Part shown: piece after piece, positions 1 to 8,317 of the stretch
Layout of the letters: each line of letters starts with the position of its first letter
Numbering within the stretch: the stretch's first letter is position 1
NCBI RefSeq assembly: GCF_002723995.1
Contig: NZ_BEWP01000018.1
Location: 1-42,294 of the forward strand
Reading direction: 5' to 3'
Length of the DNA stretch: 42,294 bases
From: Gluconobacter kondonii
GTDB lineage: Bacteria; Pseudomonadota; Alphaproteobacteria; Acetobacterales; Acetobacteraceae
The notes under the pieces: model-generated
What the model saw: the letters and a program-made list of their open reading frames with translations, nothing else
Told to the model about the DNA's origin: nothing
The model's database searches: none
Program-made: the position numbers and the translations under genes

Positions 1-92
1 CCTTCATTATGCGAGGGAGAGTCGGTTAGTGATATGGATCAAAAACTGAACTTCCTGACGAAAATGTCAACAGGATCTGTTTTCAAATCGTA

Positions 93-123
93 TGTTGTCA
101 TATAATCTATTGATATGTCAACA
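93..123. promoter_or_regulatory. Promoter -10 and MarR-type operator (inverted repeat)
   Basis: An imperfect palindrome has arms TGTTGTCATAT (93-103) and ATATGTCAACA (113-123), matching at 10 of 11 positions across a 9-nt spacer. A consensus -10 hexamer TATAAT (101-106) lies inside it. The right half-site sequence ATGTCAACAG (115-124) also occurs at 64-73, which may be an extra half-site. MarR proteins bind palindromes of this size over their own promoters, so autorepression is inferred. No clear -35 is seen. Confidence 0.6.
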
Positions 124-141
124 GTTGAGGTGTCATTGAAA

Positions 142-624
142 ATGGCTGTCCAGTATGGTGCGTCCCTTCTTCGGGAGAGCAGTTTTCATGACATGGAACT
201 GACCTTTCATGTCATGCGGCTGTCGAGCCTGTGGCGGGCCCAGCTTGACCGTCTTCTACGCCCTGAGGGCATGACGCTCGCGACCATGCGGCCCATGGCC
301 TATCTGATGGTGATGGGAAACGGGTTGAAGCAGAGCGATCTGGCGTCAGTCATGGGGGTGGACAGCTCTGCACTTGTTCGGGTTCTGGACCAGTTGGGAC
401 GGGAAGGATTGATTTCGCGCGGGCCCGATCCTCATGACCGGCGCTCTAATCTTGTGGCACTGACGAAAACCGGGATGGCACGCTGTCGGAGGTTCCAGCA
501 GATTGCAGCGGAGCTTGAGGCCCGGCTGACCAAAGGGCTTCCCGAGGAGGAGGCAGAGATGCTGCGAGATCAGCTTGGCATGATGGAGAGCAGATTTTCC
601 CTGTCCGATGTCTCGTCCTGCTGA
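142..624 (+). CDS. MarR-family transcriptional regulator
   Basis: Winged-helix repressor of the MarR family, about 160 aa. Visible features are an N-terminal helix (MELTFHVMRLSSLWRAQLD), the recognition region LKQSDLASVMGVDSSALVRVLDQL, and the wing motif DPHDRRSNLVALT, whose D-x-R-S-N-x-V-x-LT pattern is diagnostic. The frame is open from ATG 115, but that codon sits inside the operator palindrome just after a TATAAT box and has no Shine-Dalgarno. ATG 142 has GAGG about 11 nt upstream and is preferred. It stops 14 nt before a FUSC-type exporter, so the pair is probably one operon in which an aromatic or phenolic ligand relieves repression. The ligand is inferred from family context only. Confidence 0.85.
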   Translation: MAVQYGASLLRESSFHDMELTFHVMRLSSLWRAQLDRLLRPEGMTLATMRPMAYLMVMGNGLKQSDLASVMGVDSSALVRVLDQLGREGLISRGPDPHDRRSNLVALTKTGMARCRRFQQIAAELEARLTKGLPEEEAEMLRDQLGMMESRFSLSDVSSC

Positions 625-638
625 AGCTGCGATCCCTT

Positions 639-2810
639 ATGAAAAACCTTTTCCGTCAGATGTTTTCTTTTGACCGCAGCAGCATCCGCTGGCGGAATTT
701 CCTTGCGACGGCGGCTTTCACGGCGCGTGTTTTCCTGTCCATCGGGATTGCGCTCTTTCTGGCGTTCATGATCCAGCTTGAATCGCCGATGAGTACGGTC
801 ACGACCGTTCTGATCGTTGCCAATCCGACCGTGGGCGCGCTGGTGTCCAAAAGTGTGTGGCGCATGACCGGAACGGTGATTGGAGCGGCGTTGAGCACGG
901 CTGTCATGGCGATGTTTGTACAGTCCGCGGTTCTGTATTTCATGGCGCTTTCGGTCTTTGTCGGACTGGCCTGCATGACGGCGACGTGCCTGCGGTATTT
1001 CAGGGCTTATGCGGCGGTTCTGGCCGGATATACGATCGTTATCGTGGCCGTTCCTGCTTTTACCCATCCCGAGAACATTTTCCTGTCGGCGATGATGCGG
1101 GTGTCGGACGTGGCGCTCGGAATTGTGGTGACGGCGGCTGTCTTCATGGTGACGTCGCCCCGGCGGCGTCAGGGGACGATGGAGGCATTGTCGGGGGCGT
1201 TCCGCGAGACCCTTCGCCATGCTCTGGTTTTTCATGAAGGACTGGTTCGTCCTGCCGTCATACAGGACGTTCAGAATGCGGAACCAGCCGTTGCCGATGG
1301 GGCATTCCGGACGCTGCCGCAGACCCTCTATGATGGCAGACAGCGCCTTCTGGGGCAGCTTGCGCGTCTGGGGCCGGCTATCGAATACGCGGCAACCGAC
1401 AATCCGGATATTCATGCAGGGGTGAGGGGCTATCGACTGGCGGTCAGTCGCATGACGGGGCTTGTCGCGTCCTATCATCCGTACTGGCGTAATCTGGGGA
1501 TCGCGAACCCGCTCTCGGCAGATGTGCATCGTGAAATCCGCGATACGCTGACCCGGATCCTTGTCCTGACGGAGAGTGCGGGATGGATCGAGCAACCGCA
1601 GAGCGTGCTCGCATGTCTGGAAGACGCGCTGGAACGGCTGGAAAGTCTGGAGCGTTCTGCGATATCGCCAGAAGCTCAGGCGTCGGTCGATAATACCCGC
1701 GATATTCTGTTTCAGTTGCGGGAAATCGTGCTGGATCTGTCCAGCCCGCGTGGCGCGCATGTCCGGGTGCGAAGCGGGCTGCATGTAGAATGGATGTCCG
1801 CGATCTATAATGGATTGCGCGGAATGCTCATCGCCTTTCTGGCCTGCATGATCTGGTACATCACGTATTTCCCGACCGGTCCGATGATGATCATGTATGT
1901 GGTGGCGGCATCGAGCCTGCTGTCGACCGTACCATCGGCTGCCCGGGCCAGTGTGCCGATGGCGATCGGTACGGCGCTTTCGGTCCCGGCCTGCTGGCTG
2001 TGCCATATCGTGGCGCTGCCTCGCGTGGATGGGTATCCGATGCTCTGGCTGTCGATCTGTGCGTGCATGTTGCCGGGCGTGTGGCTCCAGTTTCATCCGC
2101 GCTACGGGATCGGCGCTTTTGGCTATACGGTCTTTCTGGCCATGCAGTTGATGGTGACGAACAGCATGGTTGTGGATGACATCACGCTCATCAATACGTG
2201 GCTGGCCATCCTGATGGGGTGTGTGCTGCTTGTTCTGGTGTTCCGGGTGATTATGCCAGCCGATCAAAGGCTGTATGCGTCGCGGCTTGTGCTGTCTCTG
2301 GGGCGTAGTTTGCAGAGTCTTTCAAGTCAGCCGGGTGCGAAAGTCCCGTCCTGGATGGTATGGGAAGGGGCGCAGATCCAGAAAGTCTCGAGTCTGCTGA
2401 TGCGCCTGTCTCTGGTCACGTCACCAATTGACCGGCAGGGTTATGTGGATGGTGCGTTTGCTGCGTTGTCCCTTGGCCGTCTGCTGATCCGTCTCAGGCG
2501 CGCGGCGGAGAAGGCTGGATTGACTGCTGCCCAGACGGAAGCCCTCAACACGGCCCTTGCGTCTTTCAGAATGCTGCGTCGGGACCCGGCTGGTACGGCG
2601 GCCTCTCTAAGAGAAGCAGCGCGGCTAATCGGCTCAGACAATGATCCGGGCATGGAGGATGTGTTTCGCGTCCGTCTTGTGGCCTGTCTGGAGCAGAGCG
2701 CGCATATCATCGACAGCATTCCGGGGTTTTTCCACGCGGATGGTCCGTTGAATTGCTGGTTCGATGAACGCGGGACTGTGAAGTTGGTAACGGCTACCCC
2801 GGCAGGATGA
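639..2810 (+). CDS. FUSC-family inner-membrane efflux protein
   Basis: A 723-aa protein of the FUSC/aromatic-acid exporter superfamily (AaeB/YccS-like). It has two hydrophobic blocks of several helices each, about residues 22-170 and 385-545, each followed by a cytoplasmic helical region. This duplicated plan and length are typical of the family. The opening block (LFLAFMIQLESPMSTVTTVL, then NPTVGALVSKSVWR) carries the usual conserved first repeat. Members export aromatic carboxylates or other small toxic organics, usually with a membrane-fusion partner; none is encoded next to it. It follows the MarR gene by 14 nt and is probably controlled by it. The stop lies only 3 bp from the stop of the convergent gntR-type gene. 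Confidence 0.85.
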   Translation: MKNLFRQMFSFDRSSIRWRNFLATAAFTARVFLSIGIALFLAFMIQLESPMSTVTTVLIVANPTVGALVSKSVWRMTGTVIGAALSTAVMAMFVQSAVLYFMALSVFVGLACMTATCLRYFRAYAAVLAGYTIVIVAVPAFTHPENIFLSAMMRVSDVALGIVVTAAVFMVTSPRRRQGTMEALSGAFRETLRHALVFHEGLVRPAVIQDVQNAEPAVADGAFRTLPQTLYDGRQRLLGQLARLGPAIEYAATDNPDIHAGVRGYRLAVSRMTGLVASYHPYWRNLGIANPLSADVHREIRDTLTRILVLTESAGWIEQPQSVLACLEDALERLESLERSAISPEAQASVDNTRDILFQLREIVLDLSSPRGAHVRVRSGLHVEWMSAIYNGLRGMLIAFLACMIWYITYFPTGPMMIMYVVAASSLLSTVPSAARASVPMAIGTALSVPACWLCHIVALPRVDGYPMLWLSICACMLPGVWLQFHPRYGIGAFGYTVFLAMQLMVTNSMVVDDITLINTWLAILMGCVLLVLVFRVIMPADQRLYASRLVLSLGRSLQSLSSQPGAKVPSWMVWEGAQIQKVSSLLMRLSLVTSPIDRQGYVDGAFAALSLGRLLIRLRRAAEKAGLTAAQTEALNTALASFRMLRRDPAGTAASLREAARLIGSDNDPGMEDVFRVRLVACLEQSAHIIDSIPGFFHADGPLNCWFDERGTVKLVTATPAG

Positions 2811-2813
2811 CGA

Positions 2814-3506
2814 TCAGGAGGCCGCTCGGTCGCGGATGACATCCAGAGACAGGCGGGCCGATTCCAGAATATGCTGCTTTGTCAGTCGTCCAAGTTCGTC
2901 GCTGTCACGTTTGCGGCAGGCTTGAAGGATCTGGAAATGTTCGGCGTCCGTTGCGGTTTTTCGTCCCGGCAGTTCCAGATGGGCGCGGATATAGCGGTCG
3001 AGGCGCGAATGAAGGTCGTGGATCATGCTGTATAGTCGCGGGCGACGGGCAGCGGCATAAATGGCGCCATGAAACTCCCAGTTCAGCCGACCGGACTGGG
3101 CCATGCCGTGGCTGCCACCTGTTCCATTCACGAATGCCTCATAGGCGTCCTCGATATGGGCCAGGTCAACACGGGTGAGGGTCGTCATGGCCAGTCCTGC
3201 CGCCATGCTTTCCAGCGAAGCGCGGATGTCCGAATATTCCAGAATGTCGGCTTCGCTCATCCCCGTCACCACGGCGCCGCGATGGGGCAGAAAGGCGATC
3301 AGCCCCTCTGCTTCAAGCTGTTTGAGCGCCTCGCGGACCGGAATGGTGGAGACGCCGAAATTACGGGCCAGTTCGGACTGACGCAGAGGCTGCGCGTCGG
3401 TCAGTATGCCATCCGTGATGGCACGGCGCAGGGCGTCCGCGATTTCGAGCGAGGCCGAGCCGCTTTTCGTATCAACAGGCGTGAAAGTCGGTGCGGCATC
3501 GCTCAT
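2814..3506 (-). CDS. GntR-family (FCD) transcriptional regulator
   Basis: A 230-aa GntR regulator. The N-terminal winged helix (about residues 18-85) contains SELARNFGVSTIPVREALKQLEAEGLI, ending in the standard PHRGAVV wing. An all-helical FCD ligand domain follows (about 95-220), with the FCD-type metal-site residues RASLESMAAGLA, NWEFHGAIYAAA and a late EHFQILQACRKRD helix. FCD proteins sense small organic acids or amino acids. It is the last gene of the run that starts at the peptide-binding protein and lies directly after putA. Because this PutA lacks its own DNA-binding domain, this protein is the best candidate for the proline or peptide regulator (inferred). A perfect inverted repeat sits 35 bp upstream of its start. 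No strong Shine-Dalgarno precedes the ATG. Confidence 0.85.
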   Translation of the reverse strand: MSDAAPTFTPVDTKSGSASLEIADALRRAITDGILTDAQPLRQSELARNFGVSTIPVREALKQLEAEGLIAFLPHRGAVVTGMSEADILEYSDIRASLESMAAGLAMTTLTRVDLAHIEDAYEAFVNGTGGSHGMAQSGRLNWEFHGAIYAAARRPRLYSMIHDLHSRLDRYIRAHLELPGRKTATDAEHFQILQACRKRDSDELGRLTKQHILESARLSLDVIRDRAAS

Positions 3507-3540
3507 GAGGTCGGTTATCCGTCAGTGGGGCGGTCCTCAT

Positions 3541-3567
3541 AGCATGATCGCAACAAACGATCATGCT
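3541..3567. promoter_or_regulatory. Perfect 10-bp inverted repeat, possible GntR operator
   Basis: Arms AGCATGATCG (3541-3550) and CGATCATGCT (3558-3567) are perfectly complementary around the 7-nt centre CAACAAA. It lies between the putA stop and the start of the GntR gene. There is no T-tract on either side, which argues against an intrinsic terminator. The core CGATCATG recurs at 7234-7241 in front of putA. An operator of the neighbouring GntR protein is inferred; a transcript-stabilising hairpin is the alternative. Confidence 0.45.
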
Positions 3568-3576
3568 CGTGGGATA

Positions 3577-6500
3577 TTACCCGATGGTCATCAGGCTCGC
3601 ATTGCCACCTGCGGCCGTCGTGTTGGTGCTGACGACCTTTTCCTGAAGCACCCATTCGGGCCGGATCGGGCTTTTTGCGTCCACCATATAAAGCTGTACG
3701 ACCATGCCCGAGCGCGACAGGGCCGTGCGGGCCTGTTCGGCCATCTGCCGTTCTTCGAAAGATGCGAGGATCGTCCGGCATCCTGCGGCGCGCCCGCCCT
3801 GAGTGCGGCGGATATGCAAAGCGAGGGCATGCGGCAGGTCGGAGACCCAGTCCGAGGCCACGTTCGGCCCCTGAACGAAGGCCGTATTTCCGCCGCTCAG
3901 GGCGAGCCCTACGGCGCGAAGCATGGTTTCCCGGTCACTGGCAACGCACAGGACGGCGCCGCGCGGCAGAAGCTGGTAGAGATTGGTCTCGCCAACCGGG
4001 CCGGGAAGCTCGCGCGTGGTGCCGCATAGGCCATGCTGCATGCCTTCCACGATTTTCTGATAAAGCGGAAAACTGCTCTGCATCAGCCAGGACAGGAACA
4101 GCCGGGCAGGTTCAGGAAGTTCCTGTTTTTCCCAGCCGATATGGGGCGGGGTGGTGCTCATCAGGCGGCGCAGGATTAGTGGACCACCGGCTTTCGGTCC
4201 TGTCCCGGACAGTTTTTCGCCTCCAAAAGGCTGGCTGCCGACAACCGCGCCGACCATGTTGCGATTGACATACAGGTTTCCGGCCTCGATGCGGGACGTG
4301 ACATGCGCCATACGGCTTTCGATCCGGGTGTGGAGGCCGAATGTCAGACCATAGCCGGACTGGTTGATGGCGTTGAGCAGGGCTTCGAAGCCGCTGGATT
4401 CAAAGCGCAGGACGTGTAGCACGGGTCCGAAAACCTCGCCCTTCAGGTCTGCCAGACTGTTGATCTGGATAATGGTCGGGGCGATGAAGGTGCCATTTTC
4501 TGCACCTTCCGGCAGCGGAAGGGACCATACGGCGCGGCCGTGCATGCGTGTTTCGTCAATATAGGTCTGAATACCTGAGCGGGCTTCGGCGGAGATGACG
4601 GGGCCGACATCGGTGCGCAGTTGCGCTGGATCGCCGACCCGCAGTTCTTCGACCGCACCGCGCAGCATGGTCAGGACGCGATCGGCGCAGTCCTCCTGCA
4701 CGCACAGGACGCGCAGTGCGGAGCAGCGCTGGCCCGCGCTGTCGAATGCCGAGACCAGCACATCCGCCACGACCTGTTCGGTTAGAGCGGAACTGTCCAC
4801 GATCATGGCGTTCTGTCCGCCCGTTTCAGCAATGAATGGAACGGGCTGCCCATCCACTCCTGTACGGCCGGCCAAGGTTTTGGCGATCAGACCTGCAACG
4901 GCGGTGGAGCCGGTGAACATCACGCCGGAAATCCGGGCGTCGGCTACGAGCGCTGCACCGGTTTCGCCCGCACCGGGAACGAGGCGGAGCGCGTTTTCCG
5001 GAATTCCGGCTTCCCGCAGAAGAGAGACGGCGCGCAGGGCGATGAAGGGAGTTTCCTCGGCCGGTTTGGCGACGACCGTGTTGCCAGCCGCGAGGGCTGC
5101 GGAGACCTGTCCAAGGAAGATGGCAAGCGGAAAGTTCCACGGGCTGATACAGGCGACGACACCGAGCGGCGCACTGCTGCCTGTCCGGGCGATGTCCTGC
5201 GCCTGTGCGGCATAATAACGCAGGAAATCCACGGCCTCGCGGACTTCGGAAAGCGCATTGGCGTAGGATTTACCAGCTTCACGAACCAGAAGGGCCATCA
5301 GGTCTTTCTGGTACTGTTCCAGCAGATCAGCCGCACGGTCAAGCTTTGCGCTTCGCTCGTCAGCGGAAAGAGCCGCCCATGCCGACATCTCGCTTTCTGC
5401 AAAATCGATGGCCTTGCGGACATCGGCTTCGTTTCCGAAACGGACCGTGCCGATCCGGTCGGAATGGTTGGAGGGGTTGCGGATATCCTGCACTTCGCCT
5501 GAACAGGATGTATCCTGAAGCGCCTGCTCGGCAGACACGCGGACGGCCTCGGATAGAGCAGCGATGGTGTGTTCGTCGGTCAGGTCCAGTCCGTGCGAAT
5601 TGGTCCGCTCGGGTTCGAACAGGTCTTTCGGAAGGGCAATAGCCGGATGAGAGGCACCCGGCGGCTCCACGGTCTTGGCCAGTGCGACCGGGTCTTCAAT
5701 CAGGCTTTCGATCGACAGGCTCTCATCACCGATCTGATTGACGAAGGAGGAGTTGGCGCCGTTTTCCAGCAAACGGCGCACCAGATAGGCCAGAAGCGTC
5801 TCATGCGAGCCGACCGGGGCATAGACGCGGCACGGGCGGTTGAGCTTCTGCGGCCCGACGACTTCATTATAAAGCGTCTCGCCCATGCCGTGCAGGCACT
5901 GGAACTCGTAGTCGCCAATCTGGAAGTTCAGTCCTGCCAGCGTATAGATCGTGGCCAGCGTGCGGGCGTTGTGCGTGGCAAACTGCGGGAAAACCACGTC
6001 GCGGGCGGCGAGAAGTTTTTTGGCGCAGGCGATATAGCTGACATCGGTGTAGCATTTGCGCGTGTAGACTGGGAAATCCGTCTGGCCTTCGACCTGCGCC
6101 TTCTTGATTTCGCTGTCCCAGTACGCACCTTTCACCAGCCGGATCATAAGACGGTGTCCGCTGCGGCGTCCGAGGTCGATCAAATAGTCCAGAACCTTCG
6201 AGGCGCGGCGCCCATAAGCCTGCACCACGATCCCGATGCCGTTCCAGCCGTCCAGTTCGGGGCAGTGACACAGGTTTTCGATCAGGTCGAGCGAGAGGTC
6301 GAGACGTTCGCTTTCTTCGGCGTCGATATTGATGCCGATGTCATAGCGGCGGGCCTGAACGACGAGATCCTTCAGGGTCTGGCCCAGTTCTTCAAGAACG
6401 CGCTCGCGCTGGGCGAAGGCGTAGCGGGGGTGAAGAGCTGAGAGCTTGATCGAAATGCCTGCTTTTTCATAGACATTCGCGCCACGGGCAGTCTGGCCGA

Positions 6501-7185
6501 TGACGTCGATGGCGCGTTCGTAGTCGTGGCGGTAGCGCAGGGCGTCGGCTTCCGTCATCGCGGCTTCGCCGAGCATGTCGTAGGAGTATTTGAAGCCGCG
6601 TTCCTCGGGCTCTGCGCTGACCTTGCGCGCGTCCTCGATGGTTTCCCCAATGACGAACTGTTCGCCCATCATTCGCATGGCGATGTCGAGCGCACGTCGG
6701 ACCAGTGGCTGACCGCCCCGTCCGACAAGGCGGAATAATGCGGCGGCGAGGCCCTCATCGGTCTCGTTGGTCAGCTTGCCGGTCAGCATCAGGCCCCATG
6801 AGGCCGCGTTTACGAAAACGGTCTTTTTCCCGCCCATGTGAGACAGCCAGTTTCCCGTGCCGATCCGGTCGCGGATCAGAGCGTCGCGTGTGGCGGCATC
6901 GGGAATGCGCAGGAGCGCTTCGGCCAGACACATCAGGGACACGCCCTCGGCGGAGGAAAGCGAGAACTCCTGCACGAGAGCCTCGACACCGCCCGGACGG
7001 CGCTGGGTGCGCAGGGTGCGGGTCAGATGGCGGGCGACGTCGAACGTGTTCTGCTGTTCCGTCTCGGTTAGCGTGGCCTGCTCGATCAGGGGAAGGATAC
7101 AGTCCGCCTCAGGTCTGCGCATGTCTGCTGCAATGGCCTGACGGAGGGGGGAGCGGACAGGATAGGACGGCACAACAGAGGACAT
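3577..7185 (-). CDS. putA: Bifunctional proline dehydrogenase / L-glutamate-gamma-semialdehyde dehydrogenase
   Basis: Oxidises proline to P5C (FAD-dependent) and then glutamate semialdehyde to glutamate (NAD-dependent), channelling the intermediate between sites. Numbered from the chosen start, the proline dehydrogenase barrel spans about residues 180-485 (INIDAEESERLDL, IRLVKGAYWDSEIK, FATHN, YAPVGSHETLLAYLVRRLLE). The ALDH domain spans about 550-1000, with catalytic Glu787 (AETGGQN) and Cys821 (SAGQRCSALR). A C-terminal ALDH-like domain follows, as in long type B PutAs. The ribbon-helix-helix DNA-binding domain of enterobacterial PutA is absent, so it cannot repress itself. The frame is open to 7230, but ATG 7185 is preceded by AAGG at suitable spacing and keeps the likely promoter outside the gene; length is then 1202 aa. 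Confidence 0.95.
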   Translation of the reverse strand: MSSVVPSYPVRSPLRQAIAADMRRPEADCILPLIEQATLTETEQQNTFDVARHLTRTLRTQRRPGGVEALVQEFSLSSAEGVSLMCLAEALLRIPDAATRDALIRDRIGTGNWLSHMGGKKTVFVNAASWGLMLTGKLTNETDEGLAAALFRLVGRGGQPLVRRALDIAMRMMGEQFVIGETIEDARKVSAEPEERGFKYSYDMLGEAAMTEADALRYRHDYERAIDVIGQTARGANVYEKAGISIKLSALHPRYAFAQRERVLEELGQTLKDLVVQARRYDIGINIDAEESERLDLSLDLIENLCHCPELDGWNGIGIVVQAYGRRASKVLDYLIDLGRRSGHRLMIRLVKGAYWDSEIKKAQVEGQTDFPVYTRKCYTDVSYIACAKKLLAARDVVFPQFATHNARTLATIYTLAGLNFQIGDYEFQCLHGMGETLYNEVVGPQKLNRPCRVYAPVGSHETLLAYLVRRLLENGANSSFVNQIGDESLSIESLIEDPVALAKTVEPPGASHPAIALPKDLFEPERTNSHGLDLTDEHTIAALSEAVRVSAEQALQDTSCSGEVQDIRNPSNHSDRIGTVRFGNEADVRKAIDFAESEMSAWAALSADERSAKLDRAADLLEQYQKDLMALLVREAGKSYANALSEVREAVDFLRYYAAQAQDIARTGSSAPLGVVACISPWNFPLAIFLGQVSAALAAGNTVVAKPAEETPFIALRAVSLLREAGIPENALRLVPGAGETGAALVADARISGVMFTGSTAVAGLIAKTLAGRTGVDGQPVPFIAETGGQNAMIVDSSALTEQVVADVLVSAFDSAGQRCSALRVLCVQEDCADRVLTMLRGAVEELRVGDPAQLRTDVGPVISAEARSGIQTYIDETRMHGRAVWSLPLPEGAENGTFIAPTIIQINSLADLKGEVFGPVLHVLRFESSGFEALLNAINQSGYGLTFGLHTRIESRMAHVTSRIEAGNLYVNRNMVGAVVGSQPFGGEKLSGTGPKAGGPLILRRLMSTTPPHIGWEKQELPEPARLFLSWLMQSSFPLYQKIVEGMQHGLCGTTRELPGPVGETNLYQLLPRGAVLCVASDRETMLRAVGLALSGGNTAFVQGPNVASDWVSDLPHALALHIRRTQGGRAAGCRTILASFEERQMAEQARTALSRSGMVVQLYMVDAKSPIRPEWVLQEKVVSTNTTAAGGNASLMTIG

Positions 7186-7223
7186 GGACTCAGCCTTGGG
7201 CAGAACACTCGGTCTGAGTTCTA

Positions 7224-7262
7224 TAATCATATACGATCATGAAGAAAATATATGAAATGAGC
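7224..7262 (-). promoter_or_regulatory. putA: Possible putA promoter/operator
   Basis: An AT-rich patch between the P1 peptidase stop and putA. On the minus strand TTCATA is followed 17 nt later by TATATG, a weak sigma-70-like pair. The patch contains CGATCATG (7234-7241 on the plus strand), the same 8-mer that forms the arm of the inverted repeat before the GntR gene. This suggests that putA and gntR also have their own start sites inside the larger run. Inferred from sequence only. Confidence 0.35.
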
Positions 7263-7269
7263 GTTCGAA

Positions 7270-8304
7270 TCATTTTTGTATCGTATCTGAAACCTGTCTC
7301 TTTTTTTCTCCGAACCGTTCGTTCCATGTGGGCAGGGATGTGGCGCCGGGCAGCGGTCCCGCCTCGTACACGCCACGGGCGATGGCGCGCGCCGTGACCT
7401 GTGTGGCGGCGTGGAGGATTTCCGTCCATTCCTGAGGCGTGGGTGCCGGTTTTTCCCGTGTAGAGACTCCGATCATGGCGTCGCCGTCCAGAGGCAGATG
7501 GGCTGGGAAAACGCCTCTCGCCACGCCATCCTGAGCGAGAATGGCAAGGCGTTTGGCCTGTGTTTTGGTGAGGGTTGCGTCCGTCGCGATCAGGCCGATC
7601 GTGGTGCCGGTGACGGAGGCCCATTTGGAGCGCAGGCGCAGGTCTTCTGACGTGAGATGCGCGGGCATGCCCAGACCGCCGAATTCATGTCTCTGTTCGA
7701 AAGGCGCGCTCCAGAAATGGGGGCCATCGCCGATCGTGGCTGTCCCGACGGCATTGACCGCGACCAGAGCGGCCACGCGGTGTCCGGCCGGGGTTATGGT
7801 GCTTGCCGAACCTAATCCTCCGCGAAGTGTGGCAGTTGTAGCGCCTGTTCCTGCGCCCGCGGTGCCCAGTCTGAAACAGCCATGGCGGGCGTTTTCGGCA
7901 GCCTGATGCCCCATGTCGGCATAGGGGGAGTAGCGTCCCCAGGACGTCTGACCGCCTGCTGGCAGATCATAAAGACTGGCCTGTACGACGATGGGGACGC
8001 GGATCGTGCCTGGTGGAAGGGGCGTGTTTCCGAACTGTTCCCGCAGCCACGCCTGAACCCCCGTTGTGGCATCCAGACCGTAAGTGGAACCGCCTGACAG
8101 AACGATTGCATGGATATGTTCGACCAGATTTTCGGGTTCCAGCAGCGCGGTTTCCCTCAGCGCCGGAGCGCCGCCCGGAAAGCTACCGGAGGCAGTGACC
8201 GGACTGTCGAACAGAATGACCGTCACCCCCGTGCGCAGGTTCAGATATTCACTATGGCCCACGCGGATTCCAGGGATGTCGGTGAGCAGGTTCAGGCTGG
8301 TCAT
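7270..8304 (-). CDS. P1/S58 family peptidase (DmpA-like aminopeptidase)
   Basis: An N-terminal-nucleophile hydrolase of the P1/DmpA family, about 344 aa. It shows the standard opening LTDIPGIRVGH, the VLSGGSTYGLDA segment (about residues 69-80), GAGTGATTATLRGGLGSAS (about 150-168) and GTTIGLIATDATLTKTQAKRLA near residue 233. By analogy with DmpA, chain cleavage before Thr234 would free the catalytic residue. Members remove N-terminal or D-amino acids from peptides or cleave amides. The reading frame is open to 8367, but that would overlap the upstream ATPase; ATG 8304 has GAGG 5 nt upstream and begins 13 nt after the ATPase stop. Its place between a peptide importer and PutA suggests cleavage of imported peptides, possibly proline-containing (inferred). 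Confidence 0.88.
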   Translation of the reverse strand: MTSLNLLTDIPGIRVGHSEYLNLRTGVTVILFDSPVTASGSFPGGAPALRETALLEPENLVEHIHAIVLSGGSTYGLDATTGVQAWLREQFGNTPLPPGTIRVPIVVQASLYDLPAGGQTSWGRYSPYADMGHQAAENARHGCFRLGTAGAGTGATTATLRGGLGSASTITPAGHRVAALVAVNAVGTATIGDGPHFWSAPFEQRHEFGGLGMPAHLTSEDLRLRSKWASVTGTTIGLIATDATLTKTQAKRLAILAQDGVARGVFPAHLPLDGDAMIGVSTREKPAPTPQEWTEILHAATQVTARAIARGVYEAGPLPGATSLPTWNERFGEKKRQVSDTIQK

Positions 8305-8317
8305 GCGGCCTCGTCGG

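Noticed and set aside
1-92. Possible end of an upstream gene at the left edge
   Set aside because: Too short and without a clear reading frame or stop context to assign.
570-2267. A 565-codon open frame on the minus strand opposite the FUSC gene
   Set aside because: Very rich in His, Arg and Gln with no recognisable domain; it is the antisense shadow of a well-supported 723-aa membrane protein.
3541-3567. Reading the inverted repeat before the GntR gene as an intrinsic terminator of putA
   Set aside because: No T tract follows on the minus strand, and the arm sequence recurs before putA, so an operator is more likely.
5569-6441. A 290-codon plus-strand frame opposite putA
   Set aside because: Lies fully inside the certain proline dehydrogenase region on the other strand, with no domain or ribosome binding site.
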